Assembly: GCF_000003605.2 (NCBI RefSeq)
Contig: NW_003108087.1
Coordinates: 176,771 to 240,770, forward strand
From: Saccoglossus kowalevskii
Taxonomy: Eukaryota > Hemichordata > Enteropneusta > Harrimaniidae
DNA: 64,000 bases
Direction: 5' to 3'
Shown: positions 1-13,300 of the stretch, piece after piece
Layout: each line of letters starts with the position of its first letter
How positions within the stretch are numbered: the stretch's first letter is position 1
Translations under genes and position numbers: made by a program
Notes under the pieces: model-generated
Seen by the model: only the letters and a program-made list of their open reading frames with translations
What the model was told of the DNA's origin: nothing
Databases searched by the model: none

Positions 1-2195
1 CGTTTTCCGTGTTGGTTGTCCCACCCGACGCGCTCAAGTGCGGCATGGTATGCGGGAATGCAAGTCTCACATGGCTGGACACTGGAATGCACAACATAGC
101 GGGCCAGGACTGGTATGCTCCAATATACTTAGCGACTCAGTCAAGATTTCAAGAACTATTCTCTTGACAAAATACTGCTAACGAGAAAAAATATGTGTCG
201 AAATTCTACAACTTAAAACAAGTACCTTGGTATTTAGGGGGTGAGTGACGCCTGTGTGGAGATGTGAAAGACAGCCCCCCCCCCCAAGTAACACAGGTAC
301 ATACCCATCGGCTAATACAGATGGATTGAGGTGCCTACTTCAACTTGCAATTTACGGTGATTTGGGTGGTCTTGACTGGTCTGCGTTGATTGGTAATGTA
401 AACGACTACAGGTCGATAATTTCTAATTCAAACAAGGTGGGGTAGTGCTTGATAAGACGGTTTGTTCTTCATTGTTATGCTGTTTGTTATGTAAGTCGTT
501 GGCACCCCTCTGGCTAATAGAACAGTACATGGTACAATCAATTAATTACCATTCAAGATGGGTTTGTTTTTAAAACACGATCCGTGTAGGGGTGGGAAGA
601 GATAAACTTGTTGATTTTTCTAAGTGCCGAATGACGTGACACTGTGCAACTATTGTGAAATGGACAATAGTACGATTCTAACCTTGTTAATATCTTCGTA
701 CCTTTATCGCTATATAAATGCGCTCTGGTAGGTTATTAATACGACTCGTACCAGGGAAGTTTGCGAAATAATTCAGCGTTTATAATAAAACAAATCCAGA
801 GCAAAAAAGATATCCGAGAGCGACAGTCGTCATACACGGGTTATAATGATTGCAAACTTTCACATCTATGGACTTGTAAGATCCCACTACTCAACGATTT
901 CAATACGAATGAGACTCGACGATTGCAACCTCTTTATGTCACGTGTTTTGAATGTTTGCCATTATAGAGAATGGCACTGAGTGGCTGTTGGCAAACGCGT
1001 TATGTCAGAAGCCACTTCACCCTAACATAGGTGAACTTCACAGTCGCGTCAATGAAAGTCCGGAATGTGCGTATTTTTCCCTGTCATCTACACTTTGCGT
1101 TTAAATTCTCTAGTATCTCATACCATCTTAGAGTATATGTCCGTTTTTATTAAAATAAACAATCCGTTCTGACACATATTGACGCCGTGGTGTACTCGTA
1201 GTCACATGCCGGTACAGACGTTAAAAGAATTCCGATTCATCATGGCCACGTTACTTTCAAAGTAATGCGGAAGACTAATAATGAGCATAGTTTTTTTTTT
1301 ATAAAACGATAACAAAAAACCAAACCACTCTTTTCTGTCTCGGCTTAGCGTCCCACTGTGACTGTTTCACTTGCCTAATTAGCGTTGCTATCCGACAGTG
1401 TTGAGGACAACCCGATTCTACACGGAGGTGATAATGTTAAGCCCGCGGTGGGAACCTGTAAACAAAGAGACGACTAGTGTTGGCGGAGCATATTGACTGA
1501 AACAAACATTCGCATTGTTACTAATGGAGTGCTTACTCATTAGGGCCTTTTCTTTCTCACTCATCTTCCGTTGACAGAGGAGGAGTTAAAAAGGCTTACT
1601 AGGACCATTTCCCGCCTACATTTGATTATCGGATAAACAGACCACGGAGCATTATTCTAGTTCTCGGCGCCGGGGGACAAATTTGGCAGCCCTACCGATC
1701 TAGATGAATGAATATGGATATGAATCACCATGCAGGTTGCGTAGAAACACTTTATTTTAGATGTCCAATCGGTGTACGGACCCCAAACTAGCAACTAGAC
1801 TATTTCCCTCCACCGAGGGGGTCCCGCGCAAAGCTCCCTTATCCTATTGGCGATTACACCAGATCGAGGTCGAGGGAAGCGCCCAACTCGAACATACGGA
1901 GCGAATTGCGAAGCGCTTAGAGGGTATTGTGGGTAATTGCATTAACAGTGTGTTTTAATGCTAGTAGCACACAGGGCATCACCAATGAATCAATTGTTTG
2001 GCCGCCTTGATTGACAAGTGATCGCTTTAAAGAAATCGTACACATGGATTGCAGTGTTATTTGGTATTGAGACCACGGAAGCAACGTCGTGTACGTATCT
2101 GCATATACCTTTGCTCTGTTGTATACGTCCATCGCAGTTCTACAACAGCGGACGTGCATACACTAACACTCGGCACCTAAATATTCCAAAAAGAT
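1..2195. other. Upstream DNA of hbn, non-coding
   Basis: I see no convincing coding exon here; the open frames are short and resemble no family I know. There is a C homopolymer at about 273-285 and a TATA-like site at 711-718. A CTAATTAG-type homeodomain site sits near 1376-1383. An in-frame stop at 2178-2180 separates this stretch from the hbn start codon. The DNA probably holds the hbn 5' UTR and promoter, but the transcription start cannot be read with confidence. Confidence 0.6.
711..718 (+). promoter_or_regulatory. TATA-like element, possible hbn promoter
   Basis: A strong TATATAAA match is followed by G/C-containing DNA. If used, transcription would start about 30 bp downstream and leave a 5' UTR of roughly 1.4 kb, or a spliced 5' exon, before the hbn ATG. 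TATA-like strings are frequent in AT-rich DNA and many developmental promoters lack a TATA box, so this is only a candidate. Confidence 0.2.
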
Positions 2196-2544
2196 ATGAC
2201 TTCGGAAGTACTACGTCCGACCGTCAGTATGGATGCTATCACTAACCCGTCGAAACCACTACAGTGCAGCAGCATGCTCTCCCCACCGCTACACCGAGGC
2301 AACTCCGCCGTATCAAAAGCCAGCGCCTACTCCATAGACAGTATACTGGGAAATCGACCGTCTTCTCCGCCACGTTCCCCTCTCTCCCGGTCACCCCAAA
2401 TAACATTGAGCAACATGGAAAACAGGCTAGGCGAGGCAGCGAGTCCGGCCGCGACCGAGTCACGGTCCGAAACGGACCGGTGTGCTGTGAATGACGAGCG
2501 AGCAACGCCGCCGCTAAACCGTGGATGTACACCAGCAATCGACG
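2196..2544 (+). CDS. hbn: hbn coding exon 1 (octapeptide exon)
   Basis: This exon encodes residues 1-116 plus one base of codon 117. The ATG at 2196 is the first Met after an in-frame stop at 2178-2180; a second Met (residue 12) is a possible alternative. The eh1-like octapeptide YSIDSILG at 45-52 is the Groucho/TLE-type repressor motif of PRD-class proteins. A Ser/Pro-rich stretch and a charged stretch follow it. The donor is GTAGGT directly after 2544. The frame stays open for 35 bases into the intron, so the junction is set by the donor and by phase matching with exon 2 (1+2 bases giving Asp). Confidence 0.85.
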
Positions 2545-5500
2545 GTAGGTTACTCACTATGATACATTCAGTGGTTTAATGTGTCCAGACAAAAGAAAAT
2601 GCATTAATTTGAAACATGTTCATTGTAAATTCGGAAATATTCTATATCACCAAATATCAAAGCGGTAAAAGTTCATCAAATTATATTTTGTGCTGGAAAC
2701 GGAATATGCGAAGTACCTGCATTATTGGCACCGCGGTGCTCATGTACGTTCAGTTCATTGACGCAGTGGTATATTTCTGTATGTGTTTATTTGTTTTAAC
2801 TAGTGACACCGGCAACAAATATACCTCCCCTGGCGTCGCTTGTTGCTGAATCCTCCGCTCAAGCCTTGCTGTATCATGTGATCTTTCCCCAGCCTAGCCC
2901 GAGCCTCCATGGTGTGCGTTCTTTCAGCTTTCTAAGCGCGGCTTTCTCGTATCATATTATTATGTGCATTGTATTTAAAACAATGATACAAACACAGTAA
3001 TTGCAAAACGTTGCGCTAATAGACTTCAGAACAGGATGCTACACGAGTGTTAGTCAAGAGTTACGACGAGTTACCGCATCACAAGCTGACGCGAACAACA
3101 CACGGGATGACGATTTGTTTTCACTGTACCCACCAAGGGACGAGAAACATACTACATAAGCGATATCATCAATGTAAATAAAATCCACGTCTTCTAGTTT
3201 TACATCCGTCAAATACTCCACCCAATTTAGTCGCTTACACGATAGTAATAATTTTATTTCTTTGTGACTGTGTACGATAGTTGCACGCACTATTTCCACC
3301 TCAATAGACACATTCAGTTTTGTCACAACTCTTAATTTGACGAATGATTAATTAATTAGTTCATTCAGGCGCCGTTTGTTGACATGATATGATATTAAAT
3401 TAATTTAATATGTCGCGTGTCTGTTTCACTACTTTGCCCCGTTTTACAAATGAGTGAATATACTAGGATATTATGCGGCATCTTTATCTCATTGTACGCT
3501 GTTCTACGTTTGAACACTACGATGTCATGTTAAAATGTGTCTATCAATCAGTGAGTAATTTTCTTTATAAGTATTTTATTTGCAGCTTTTTGTTGTGGCG
3601 ATTCACTAGTTTCAGTAATAGCCCCGATTAAACACATTACGTTTTATTCTTCAGTATTGGGCTGATAATAATATCACAAGAAATAAAAAAAATAGTTTAA
3701 TTAAACAAATCCCCCGGGGTATTAGCTGATATAGGCGGGATAATGGGCCTTTATTAACTCAATTTATTATTTGGCTATTCACTGTCAATTCCTCCCTTTG
3801 TATGCAATTGATAAATTCTCGGTTCGTTCAGAATTAATATAAACAGGGCAAACATAATGACACCCGTATTTACAAGCTTTCATCATCTGAAGTTGGAGAA
3901 TATGTATTCTATTGTATAATCTCCGTACCAGAGTGTAACACTACTATTAATTTCGCAGACGGTTTTATTTAATATTTAGTTAAATTGAGAAAATGAGGGA
4001 TAAAATGCCAGAAATTTGAGTAGGTGTGAATATTACGCGCTGACAGCTAAAACGCCATTTCAGTTACACGTGCTCGAGATGCCCCACACTGCCTGTGCGT
4101 TACTTTCAAATTATCAAGTTATAACGACGGAAGATTGCTTCCTTGTTTGTTATCTCATTAGTTGTCAAAATCTTGCGCGTCTCGTGTATATTGAAATGTC
4201 AGTTAACATGTCGAAGTTGGTTTCTGGTTGTGTCAGTCATCCACTTTTTTATTTCGTTCTCATTTCCATTCCCTCACTTTCCAGATGTCGAAGCGAAAAC
4301 ACCCTCAAGAAGCGTTAGTGGTTCCCCGGTTTGTGAACACTTATTGGACGAGAGTATTGAGGCGAGTTCCAAAGACGGCGACGATCAAAAACTAGAACCA
4401 AATTCGGAACAAGATAGCCCGTCGGAGAAACCACGAAAAGTACGACGCAGTCGCACAACGTTCACCACCTACCAGTTGCACCAATTAGAAAGGGCTTTTG
4501 AAAAAACACAGTACCCGGATGTATTCACTCGAGAAGAACTCGCTCTCCGATTGGACCTCAGCGAAGCCAGAGTACAGGTAAACAATCACAAATTTAACTG
4601 TTTTTTAACTTTTATTCTCATTTCTTCGCTGCTTTTGCGAATTTTTACGGAAGGAAACAAGTAGATGATGATTGTTTTCAAGCCAGAAATTTTAAAATGT
4701 ATAGTCATCCTTCAATAATGATAATTTTTAGCTTAGCGAAGAGTAGAAATATACGATGTACACCGTGGCAACCATTATGAATGTTGAAACGAAAGAGAAG
4801 TAATGTCTTGCCATGAAACAATATACATCATCATATAGTCTCTATGTAAACTGATAACTCTCTCAAAATGATAAAAAATATATCCCAAGAATCGCACCCA
4901 TGTATGCGCGGCGTCCGTATCAGAGAGGGGAAAGTTGATTTTCCGACCTGTATAAGAAAGCACTCTGTCTAGACTTAATTTCTTTTTTATTCCAAGGACA
5001 ATCTAAGGTACGGTCAACATCGCCTCCGGGAAACGTTATTTGACTTAATTTTTCTGTACCCTTCTACGTAAACAACACGCAAAATAGATAATTGCTGTTA
5101 AACACGTGAAATGGGCTTTGCTCTGTCGTTTGCATCCAATTTTGAAAATGTACGTCGATTCCACGGCTCCCCTGCGTCACACTCAGGTAAAATCTCAATA
5201 TTTGGACTTGCATAGGTGGATGGACGCGGGGGTACGCCATTATGCTTATGTATTATGACGTAATACCGACGTTATTACACGAAATACGGGACTGTTTTTC
5301 ATTTAAAGGTTAGTTGTCTATCTGCGACAGGGTAGAACTAGCAATAGTATGATTGGAACTTGGAAAGGAGAAACAAGTACTTAAACATTTTCTTGAATGA
5401 TCACGTAGATGGCGCCTATGACTATGGGAATATGTGGAATACTTAGACGAGAATATGTGGGCGCGTTGGAACGCAAGTCGCGTGCTTTTCCCTGTGTGTA

Positions 5501-8500
5501 TTACGAGTGCAGAGAAGGGTGGAAATCTGTCGACGTTCAATTGAAACCTCTCCTCATATACCATTTTAGGAATTCCTAACACAATCCCCAATTTAAAGTG
5601 TTTTGTTCGGTAAATTGCCAGCATCTACGCTCCACTTGACGACGCCTTGTTCAGCGTCAACTCTATATCCAATCTCAGCAAGTGTTGTGGGACATACGTT
5701 AACATGGCCCCCGTAGCGTGACCGCATCGGCTCGTAGCTAAAAGCCTCGATATTCCTGGCATAGTCAATCCAAACCAGCGGAAATAATACGTTGTCACGG
5801 TGATACAGTTATCTGAAGAATCAATATGAAAAACAATACGACAGAGAAAAAAGATTTTTACATGTGAAATATACATACACATTGTGTATACACATAATTC
5901 GGCGCCATGTAATTAATGAAATTAACTACAGGTGTGTAGTAGCGATAATCTGTACAACATTATGATAGCCAATACTTCTCCACTGTTAGAATACTTAACC
6001 ATTCTCACACATATACTGTATTTTCTCTAAATTACAAACAGTCATCTAAAGGTTTAACAAAATATTTTTAAGACAAAGCAAATAAAACCATTAATATTTA
6101 TAGCATTTTGTCGAAAACAACTGAAACGTTAAGAATTAGACGCCTACACATAACCTTTTTTTCCTTTGTCGTGACAGTATTAACTATAATTTCACCAAAA
6201 ACACAAATCTGAAATAAAACTGTTGTATCTTTTTAAACTGTTAAAAAAGAACATGTCATGATGACTACTAGGCAACCCAGAGTCTTATTTTCCGCTCATC
6301 ACGACGCACCAGTATCTTTACCAACAGTTTACAAACACCATGCATTTGCCACGAAGTAACAGGGTTATGAGTTTAGCCATCCGTGCGATTCCTAAAATAA
6401 ATACTAAACGATCTTAGCTAGGGATTGAAAACGTTCATTTATTAAAACCAAACTATGCCCAACCTGTATAAACAGCAGTGTAATTGTTGGGCGATTAACA
6501 GATTTGCATATTTTCCCCAGAGCATCGAGATCGTTTCCCATCCCATTTGTTTTCTATGTTTATGCGAAAAGGGATTATTTTCGAATAAATTGAATTTTGA
6601 AATCATGGATTATATGCTTCTGAAGCCCATATTGGCCACAATTAAATTAATTAAAGAACGGGATTGGAGATATTAGTGTAACGCTATACCGCACCGAGTT
6701 TATTCTGGTTGCACTGAACAACAGTATAAATTGAAGTGGAATTGTTACGGGTAGTTCCTTTTAAAAATACTTGTTGGTGGTAGTCGACCGGTTGCCATTT
6801 TAATTACCAAGTTTTCCCTGTCCATATGTATCTAACTTCCAATTGTAAAAAATAACATCTCTGCCAATATATGTTGTAAGGTTATATGTTTATACATAAA
6901 TATAAGGCTATTTCTGTCGACCATGACTGAAAAACACGCATAAAATAACACTTGCATTGCTTGATGTTTTCTCTTACAACAACGCCGTCATTATTATCAT
7001 CAATGGTAAAATATGCGATTATTTCCCCTTCCCTCTGGAAACATTCACTCATCGAAAACGTTGCATGATGAGGCATGATATTTTTTTTAATGTTCTAGCG
7101 ATTAATTAGGGATATCTTGTCGTTCCCATGGTTTTATTCAATTGCCAGTTTACTTACATGGGGACCGCGAACATCGTAGTAAACAAATATCAAATTAAAG
7201 TAATAGATATATATTATTTCAACACACAAAATACGGTCGATGTCACATTATTCCATTACACATGTAGGGTGGAGCTTTTATTAAGTATGAGTTGTTGTTT
7301 CTCAACATCACCGATAAAATGTCAATTCTCGCTCAATTTATCACGAATGGTGAACACACTAAGGATCATTGACGAGGTCTGACCATGTGGTGGCCCGACA
7401 GTGAGCAATTACCAATACGTACCCGCCCTGTTTTCGACTACTCCGCACATAATGTTGAGTGAAAGCCAACAATAACCCGGATAACTCTTTCACGTACTAA
7501 TACCCGGCTCCATACGGTATAGTGGACCGAGATTGAATCGCATACATGCCGGCCATGCGGATCCCCCGTCTGTGCAACGCTGATACAAACAAAAGAATTC
7601 AATATTAGTGCCAATTTAGAAGGTAGTAAAAAGAACAACATTCGGTGGGAGCTCTTATTATAATAGATCATTAAACCAATCAAGTTGGTGAATATTGGTC
7701 TTCTATCTCAAAGAAACATTTTGTTTCAACAATATGACATAATCCACATAGTTTATCAGTATGTATAGTTCTCTGAATAGACCCTATATGCTCTGTTGAG
7801 AGGTTGCTACCAGACGAAGCTTGCACGCTATCTAGGGCTCTTCGCCTGACATCCGGGCTATGTATCTTGTTTCAGCAATTTTAAAAATCTTTTGTTGGGC
7901 TTCTTTTTTTAAAACCTGTTTCCGATCGGTTGCTGCAAGTATGCACCGTATGCGCGAACACACCATAGGAAGGAAAATACGTACTTGCGTGTGCGTGTTA
8001 GACCTTGTTGACATACAGGCGCTTACAAATAGACTTTTAGTTAAAATGCTAACTTGTTGCGTGTTAGTGTTGCCCAAAATTGCGTGGGTAAGCATTAAGG
8101 TTTACATGTATTGTATTGTATTGTAAATTTAAAGATAAATGTAATGACAATTCGGATCACAAAATAAATAAAAGTTTGTCATATCGCTCTCAGTTGAAAT
8201 TAAATAGTCAGTGGCCGCCATCATCACTCCGTTCCCGGTTCGGGTCATTATGATTGGCAGGTACGACAGTGTACTAAAATAGCTATGTTAGATGGTTGCG
8301 TTGTCGCCTGACTAATTAACACAAACACACACACGGGTAAATTGTTTGTTACTCAATTATTTTCGTCCGTTATAAATTAAGTGCTTCCATCGAGGGATGT
8401 TACCGTCAGATCATATCTTCTGCCCAGTGCCCACCGAACGCCACTCACATTGTGCGACAGTAGTATACTGTAGTACAAACCAAAAATGCACGCCAGTAAC

Positions 8501-11500
8501 TGTCGGTTAGCACACATTCCGTTCTGGTTCTAAAAGCGCCAATTGGATTTATTAATTTAATTAGTACAATTGTTAAAACTCACTGCATTGGCCGTTAGAC
8601 ACATTAACACATCGTTGCAATAACAGGAGTGGTTGTTGTCGGACGTTTTAGGGGCCTTTTCTGTAATTAAACAATTCACGATGGCAGTTACTTCATTGGA
8701 CTCTTGTCAGACTAGTCTGATAGATTACTTCTTGCATTCATCTGACCCAAAGTGAAGTGAATCAATTTACTCCAAATATTAATTGACATGTGAAACAAGT
8801 TGTTTAGGTTAATACCCTATATATATATTTTTTTAAATTAAAAAAAAAAAACACAGATCGTACTGTATTTATCTCAAATATTGTCAACTATCAATTCATC
8901 ATCAGCCAACAGGATTTACACGCAGTTATGAAGATACTCGTCATTTAAATGGTGCATGATTGTCAACGGAGCGCGGATGGGGCAACTTACCTACATATAT
9001 ATACTGGTCGATGTTTCGTGTTTCCTCGCGTCGGTGTGGGTCATGCACGGACACAGGAAATATGATAGAACACACTTAACCTGCATCATTTTCCAAAAGA
9101 AAAAAGTCTCTTTGTTTCGTTCACAGTAATTACATCGCATTCCAATATTAGCCGAGTAATTGAGGGAAGTCATAGCCTTTATATAGGCAGCCAAATTTCC
9201 ACGGGTTTGCTCGATTCTGGATTTAATTGCCATAGCCAATTTTGTCGAAAAAAAAAGAAAAGAAAAAAAGAAACTCACCGGGGTAAAGAGTTCAATTTCC
9301 TGAGCGAGCAATTTTTATTGTGAGAGGCTGTTTGATATTAACCATAGTGTATATTACATCGCCCTATTCACTTTTCGTACCCCTTTTCTGCTTCGTTGCA
9401 ATGAAATTAACACGATATTGCCACCAATTTGACGAGGGTATTGAGTGCAGGCCTGCGAATGACTTTTGACAGGCTTGGTTGGCGCTATTACCAGCATCAT
9501 CATCATTATCACACTCCAGTGAAAGTGAAATGAAATAAAACCGACGCTCGGTGTGTTTTTGTGACATGTTGGCGAAACCGACAATCAACTCACACAATGC
9601 ATGTCAAGTCATAGTGGTTAATTTCACTTCTATAATGGCAAAGTTCCTCTCGACTCAATTTAAAAAGAAATTTATATAATATTCTCAGACAATGTCATAT
9701 AAAGTTGTTAATTCAGTCTTTCTTGCCATAGCCTCCTTTGCTTATTTTTCTCCATTTTCACAATTTCGACCAGACCCCTTTTTTGTCATTAAATTCTTCA
9801 CAAGTGAGCATTTTATGAAAGACTCTCAAATTTTCCATTTCATTTTATTGTTGATTTGCTTTAAAATATAAATTGGTTCAGCTTAATTTACAAATGATTT
9901 TTTTTCTTCGTTTTGCTGTTCGGTAGCTGTTTTATATTATCTTTAAGCAACACGTAAGATAAACAGAATATAATATAATATGAGCAAATAGAAAACGTGT
10001 ATTTAAACTCATTTCTGAATAGCAAAGTCAATTTTCACAAAATGTAAATATTTTTTTGGTTAAAACAATTTTGACCAAGCCCCGTAAGCAATGGAAAATT
10101 ATGACCGTTTGGATCAACATTAGCGTAGAAATTCTGAATGCTAAAAATTCAGGTGTAAACGTTTGCACCAGAATGTTGGCAAGAAGACAATTATGGCGCT
10201 TAAAGAGAAAAGAGTTATAGTGTAGACAAACTTAGACCCGTCTAACTGACATTTAAATTAGATGTTTATCGATGGCACCCATCACTGCGAGGCTTGTACG
10301 TGATGCCTCGATGTCTACACGTCCCTGCCTGCATCAAGTCCACATCTAGTAACCATCGACAACACGAAACCAACAAATCAAATAGTTACACCTTCTCCCC
10401 ATTTACCAGCACCGTGGCTCACAGACGTTCCTAAAAAAAACTCATTCAACCGTATGTCTGTACGGTTCCTATAATATATCTTGAATATCATCTTTGTTTA
10501 AAATCGGGGAATAGGGGTGCGCGGACATTAAATTACCCGGTTGTATTGTACAATGTGCCTATGCTGTATTATATTGACTTCTTGTACCGGTATGTTGGCG
10601 AGTACTGCGGCTGCGTCACACACGTGCTCAACGGTTCATGCCAGTTGTATTATCTCGTTGTATTGCTGTATTCACCGTCGCCTACACCACCGCTGTACTC
10701 GTGTGTATTCACGGTTGCCTACACTACCGTTGTACCCGCTTGTTGATGTTCTAGATATAACACTTGATTACCTGAATAAACAACGACATAGGTCAGCTGT
10801 ACAGTCATATTTTATTGTTATTATTAAAGGCAAGATATTTATCACCGACACGCGCTGTTGAAGTCATGCTTGTCAATATCATTTATACGACCACCGCCCC
10901 GCCATCACGTGCACGTTTCCGCACCGAGAGCGCGCGCATTTAATTCGTACCCACATTTTAATATCCAGTATATAACAAATATATTTTAAAAACCACATCG
11001 GATAATGCCGGCATTATTATTATATTCCATATAATTATGTTGTGGCTTGATACCAACAAAAATGACGAGTACAAACAAAAATGACGAGTACATTTCCTCG
11101 ACAAGCACATGCTAGGATCAAATCAAATCAAATTATCGTACATGTATTTATAAAATCAAGGAAAATTAATGATCTCAGTTGTATGGAATAACAGTGATGT
11201 GCGCAACCAATTAAAACAGCTCTTTTTTTGTCCGACAAATTGAAACCCCAAACCGAAAAGGTGACAGTCACGTGACACCACGTCAGTGAAATGAACATTG
11301 GTTGATACCAGCATATTGACAACGACACAAGGTTAAATACAGAATAGCTCACCGAATTACTACAATTGCTTTCAAAGATAAAAAAAAATATTTCAATTAG
11401 CTGTAAATACTGGCATATTACTAGCTAAATAGAGGTTCCCATGAGTGTAGTGTTTTTTTCCCATCAAACCTGGCGTGTGCATGATGCTTTTCGTCATGCT

Positions 11501-13129
11501 GTATCCTGTCTTTTAGCAATTTGCGCCAATTTGAAAATCTTTTGCTTAAATTGTCGAATTCCACGTGTCAATTATCACTCCATTTGATTATCTCTGTAAT
11601 TCCCCCTCATTATGGACAATTTGGCTCATTCGCAGTGCATTCGGGCTTTCTTTCGCTGTACTTACCAAAAGGAGAGATTTTTTTCCCTATTTTTCCTGCT
11701 TGTTCTTTTTTCCCTAGTTTTTTGTTAAACGTAAACTACATGCATTGTCATGGATACGTGTTGTGTGCATACTACTGCGTTCCCGGCTACTCATCGGCTG
11801 GACTGTATAACTCAAAACCTGTTCTTATTTGATTTGAAACGCGGCATTTTTAATCTAATTCCCAGCCAGCCTATTGAGTCTATAACTGAATTAGTGGCTG
11901 TACGATTCACATGAAAAGTGTACATGCTTTTTCCATTAATACACTGTATCCTTCCTTAATTGTGGCAATTATTAGTAGTTAAAAACAAATCATTCGCCTG
12001 ATTACAGTTAAAATAGCATTTTCACGTAGTGTATTTGGGGTTATAACTATCTTTATTGGAAAAGAAAAACATGCTCACACGCGCGCCTTACTCGCAATAT
12101 CATGTTCCAGTTTGAAAACAACAATGCGGATATACAGAATGTTATTTTCAGAGTGAAACGGGCAAACGCACTGCTATATTAATTGTTCTCAGAAACGGTT
12201 TGAATAAAATATTGGGTTGTTATAATGCTTTTTACGTCATCTAAGCTCATATAAGAAGTATAAATGTATGTTTCGATAATTGTTCGTCTTATCGTTGGTG
12301 GTATTTACCAATAATTTCGTGACAAGTGCACAGGGGAACAAAACGACACTTCTTCAATTTCGTTTCTTCACAATATTATTTTTTTTTTCATACTATGTTC
12401 ACATTGAACCCTGAATTATAAAACAACGCAGACAATTTCTTTAATTTCGGTTATTGTTAATTTAATTTGTTTTCTGAGAAATATATTTAATTTTCAAAAC
12501 ATTTCACCCGATGAAAATCAGTTTAATTCCGGGTGAGAAATTTTGCTTTACTTTGTTTATAATTTTAAACTCATTTTGTACGCATGGCAAATTATCCCGG
12601 TATTGATATTTCATATTATGTTCTCTTATAGGTGTGGTTTCAGAACAGGAGGGCAAAATGGCGGAAGAGAGAGAAAGCACTCGGCAGAGAGAGTCCAAAT
12701 TTCCTATCTCCATACAATGGCGACTTGAGCCCCGTCTCTGAACTAAATGCTCATTATTCAAGTGCTGAAAGATTGTGGGCAAACAATTTAGTCGCCAATT
12801 TGCCGTATTTGACCGGTGTAGGTCCGATGCAGGCACTCACCACTCCTCGGGGGCCGTTTCTTCCAGCGCCGGCGCCCTATTTCCACGGTAAATCAATTGA
12901 TGGACTCCTGGCCAATTACATGTGTAATGGTCTCCCAGGCAGTTTGCTGACGGCGGCGGCGACGTCTTCCGCGTCGCTTCACCAGCTGTCTTCGCCACAT
13001 TCCTCACTGCCAGTCAGCGCGGTCTCACCGATAGATATAGCAGATGCATACGGAATAAGAAAATCAAGTATAGACGCTTTAAGGCTGAAAGCCAAAGAAC
13101 ATTCGACGACGTCGCTCGACAGTTCCTAA
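2196..13129 (+). CDS. hbn: Homeobrain (PRD-class homeodomain transcription factor), whole gene span
   Basis: Coding exons are 2196-2544, 4285-4577 and 12632-13129, giving 379 residues plus stop. The order is octapeptide YSIDSILG (45-52), an acidic Ser/Glu/Asp-rich linker, the homeodomain (about 169-228) and an OAR motif (about 359-371). The homeodomain opens [20 protein letters not shown] and has Gln at position 50. From memory it matches insect Homeobrain almost residue for residue, better than Arx or aristaless, which read RRYRTTFTS near the start. Intron phases are 1 and 0, and all splice sites are GT-AG. The product should be a nuclear DNA-binding protein recognising TAAT dimers. Known hbn genes are expressed in anterior neuroectoderm. 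The octapeptide resembles that of Arx, the main alternative, but the homeodomain and the rx neighbour favour hbn. Confidence 0.9.
2545..4284 (+). other. hbn intron 1 (1740 bp, phase 1)
   Basis: The intron runs from GTAGGT to a pyrimidine-rich acceptor ending TTTCCAG at 4284. Short open frames inside it look like chance. Around 3340-3420 the DNA is rich in TAATTA/ATTAAT strings, possible homeodomain sites or simply AT-rich background. Confidence 0.8.
4285..4577 (+). CDS. hbn: hbn coding exon 2 (linker and homeodomain residues 1-46)
   Basis: The exon contributes two bases of codon 117, then residues 118-214. An acidic linker leads to a basic run (EKPRKVRR) and the homeodomain from about residue 169. 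It contains the N-terminal arm, helices 1 and 2 and the start of helix 3, ending ...LSEARVQ. The donor CAG|GTAAAC at 4577/4578 leaves a complete codon. Only VNNHK and further non-conserved residues would follow if the intron were read through, which confirms the boundary. Confidence 0.93.
10668..10741. repeat. Imperfect 37-bp tandem duplication
   Basis: Two adjacent 37-bp units begin GTATTCAC and share the core GCCTACAC.ACCG.TGTAC. They differ at about seven positions. A weaker resemblance extends leftward (GTTGTATTATCTCGTTGTATT), suggesting an older small minisatellite. Confidence 0.6.
11054..11090. repeat. 19-bp tandem duplication
   Basis: The string CAAAAATGACGAGTACA occurs twice, offset by 19 bp, with near-perfect identity. 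It looks like a recent replication-slippage duplication inside hbn intron 2. Confidence 0.75.
11267..11276. promoter_or_regulatory. GTCACGTGAC palindromic E-box
   Basis: This is a perfect 10-bp palindrome identical to the extended CACGTG box bound by USF/MITF/TFE-type bHLH-ZIP factors. Two further copies lie at 14300-14309 and 14497-14506. Function is inference. Confidence 0.3.
12632..13129 (+). CDS. hbn: hbn coding exon 3 (homeodomain residues 47-60, C-terminus, OAR)
   Basis: The exon encodes residues 215-379 and stops with TAA at 13127-13129. It starts [15 protein letters not shown], the recognition helix with Trp48, Gln50 and Asn51. A Pro/Ser/Ala-rich region follows with [16 protein letters not shown] (around residues 277-292 by rough count), resembling the LPNFHTLLSQYM segment of insect Homeobrain. 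The OAR motif [13 protein letters not shown] lies near the C-terminus, with only a short tail after it. The acceptor is CTCTTATAG|GTG. The exon is unmistakable; the OAR is complete. Confidence 0.93.
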   Translation: MWFQNRRAKWRKREKALGRESPNFLSPYNGDLSPVSELNAHYSSAERLWANNLVANLPYLTGVGPMQALTTPRGPFLPAPAPYFHGKSIDGLLANYMCNGLPGSLLTAAATSSASLHQLSSPHSSLPVSAVSPIDIADAYGIRKSSIDALRLKAKEHSTTSLDSS

Positions 13130-13260
13130 ACGAGGGTGTTTCATTATCGGAGAAAGCTTTATCCGGACTATCCTTTTTCAGGGAACAAGCACTCACGTAG
13201 TAAATGTAGTATATAGTATACTTAATATATATAAATAACGTATGGGTGGTGTAACCGCAT

Positions 13261-13300
13261 CGTACCGAGTACTGCAGTAGCGTACCGAGTACTGCAATGG
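13261..13300. repeat. 20-bp tandem duplication in the hbn 3' flank
   Basis: The unit CGTACCGAGTACTGCAGTAG is repeated immediately with two mismatches near its end. It lies about 130 bp past the hbn stop codon, probably within the 3' UTR. Confidence 0.75.

Larger units (their letters stand above)
4578..12631 (+). other. hbn intron 2 (8054 bp, phase 0)
   Basis: This long intron splits the homeodomain between residues 46 and 47, a position shared with rx in this window. It is AT-rich and I see no exon inside. It holds two small tandem duplications (10668-10741 and 11054-11090) and one GTCACGTGAC palindrome (11267-11276). The acceptor is TTCTCTTATAG at 12631. Its length leaves room for intronic enhancers, but none can be shown from one sequence. 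Confidence 0.8.

Noticed and set aside
2242-2557. Minus-strand and alternative-frame open frames over hbn exon 1
   Set aside because: Shadows of the G/C-richer coding exon that encodes the octapeptide.
4143-4284. Upstream extension of the hbn exon 2 frame
   Set aside because: Intron sequence ending in a pyrimidine-rich CAG acceptor; the residues are not conserved and the phase with exon 1 requires the cut at 4284/4285.
2196-13129. Calling the plus-strand gene Arx/aristaless
   Set aside because: The octapeptide and OAR are Arx-like, but the homeodomain ([20 protein letters not shown], then EKTQYPDVF) fits Homeobrain better, and the rx neighbour agrees with the HRO cluster.
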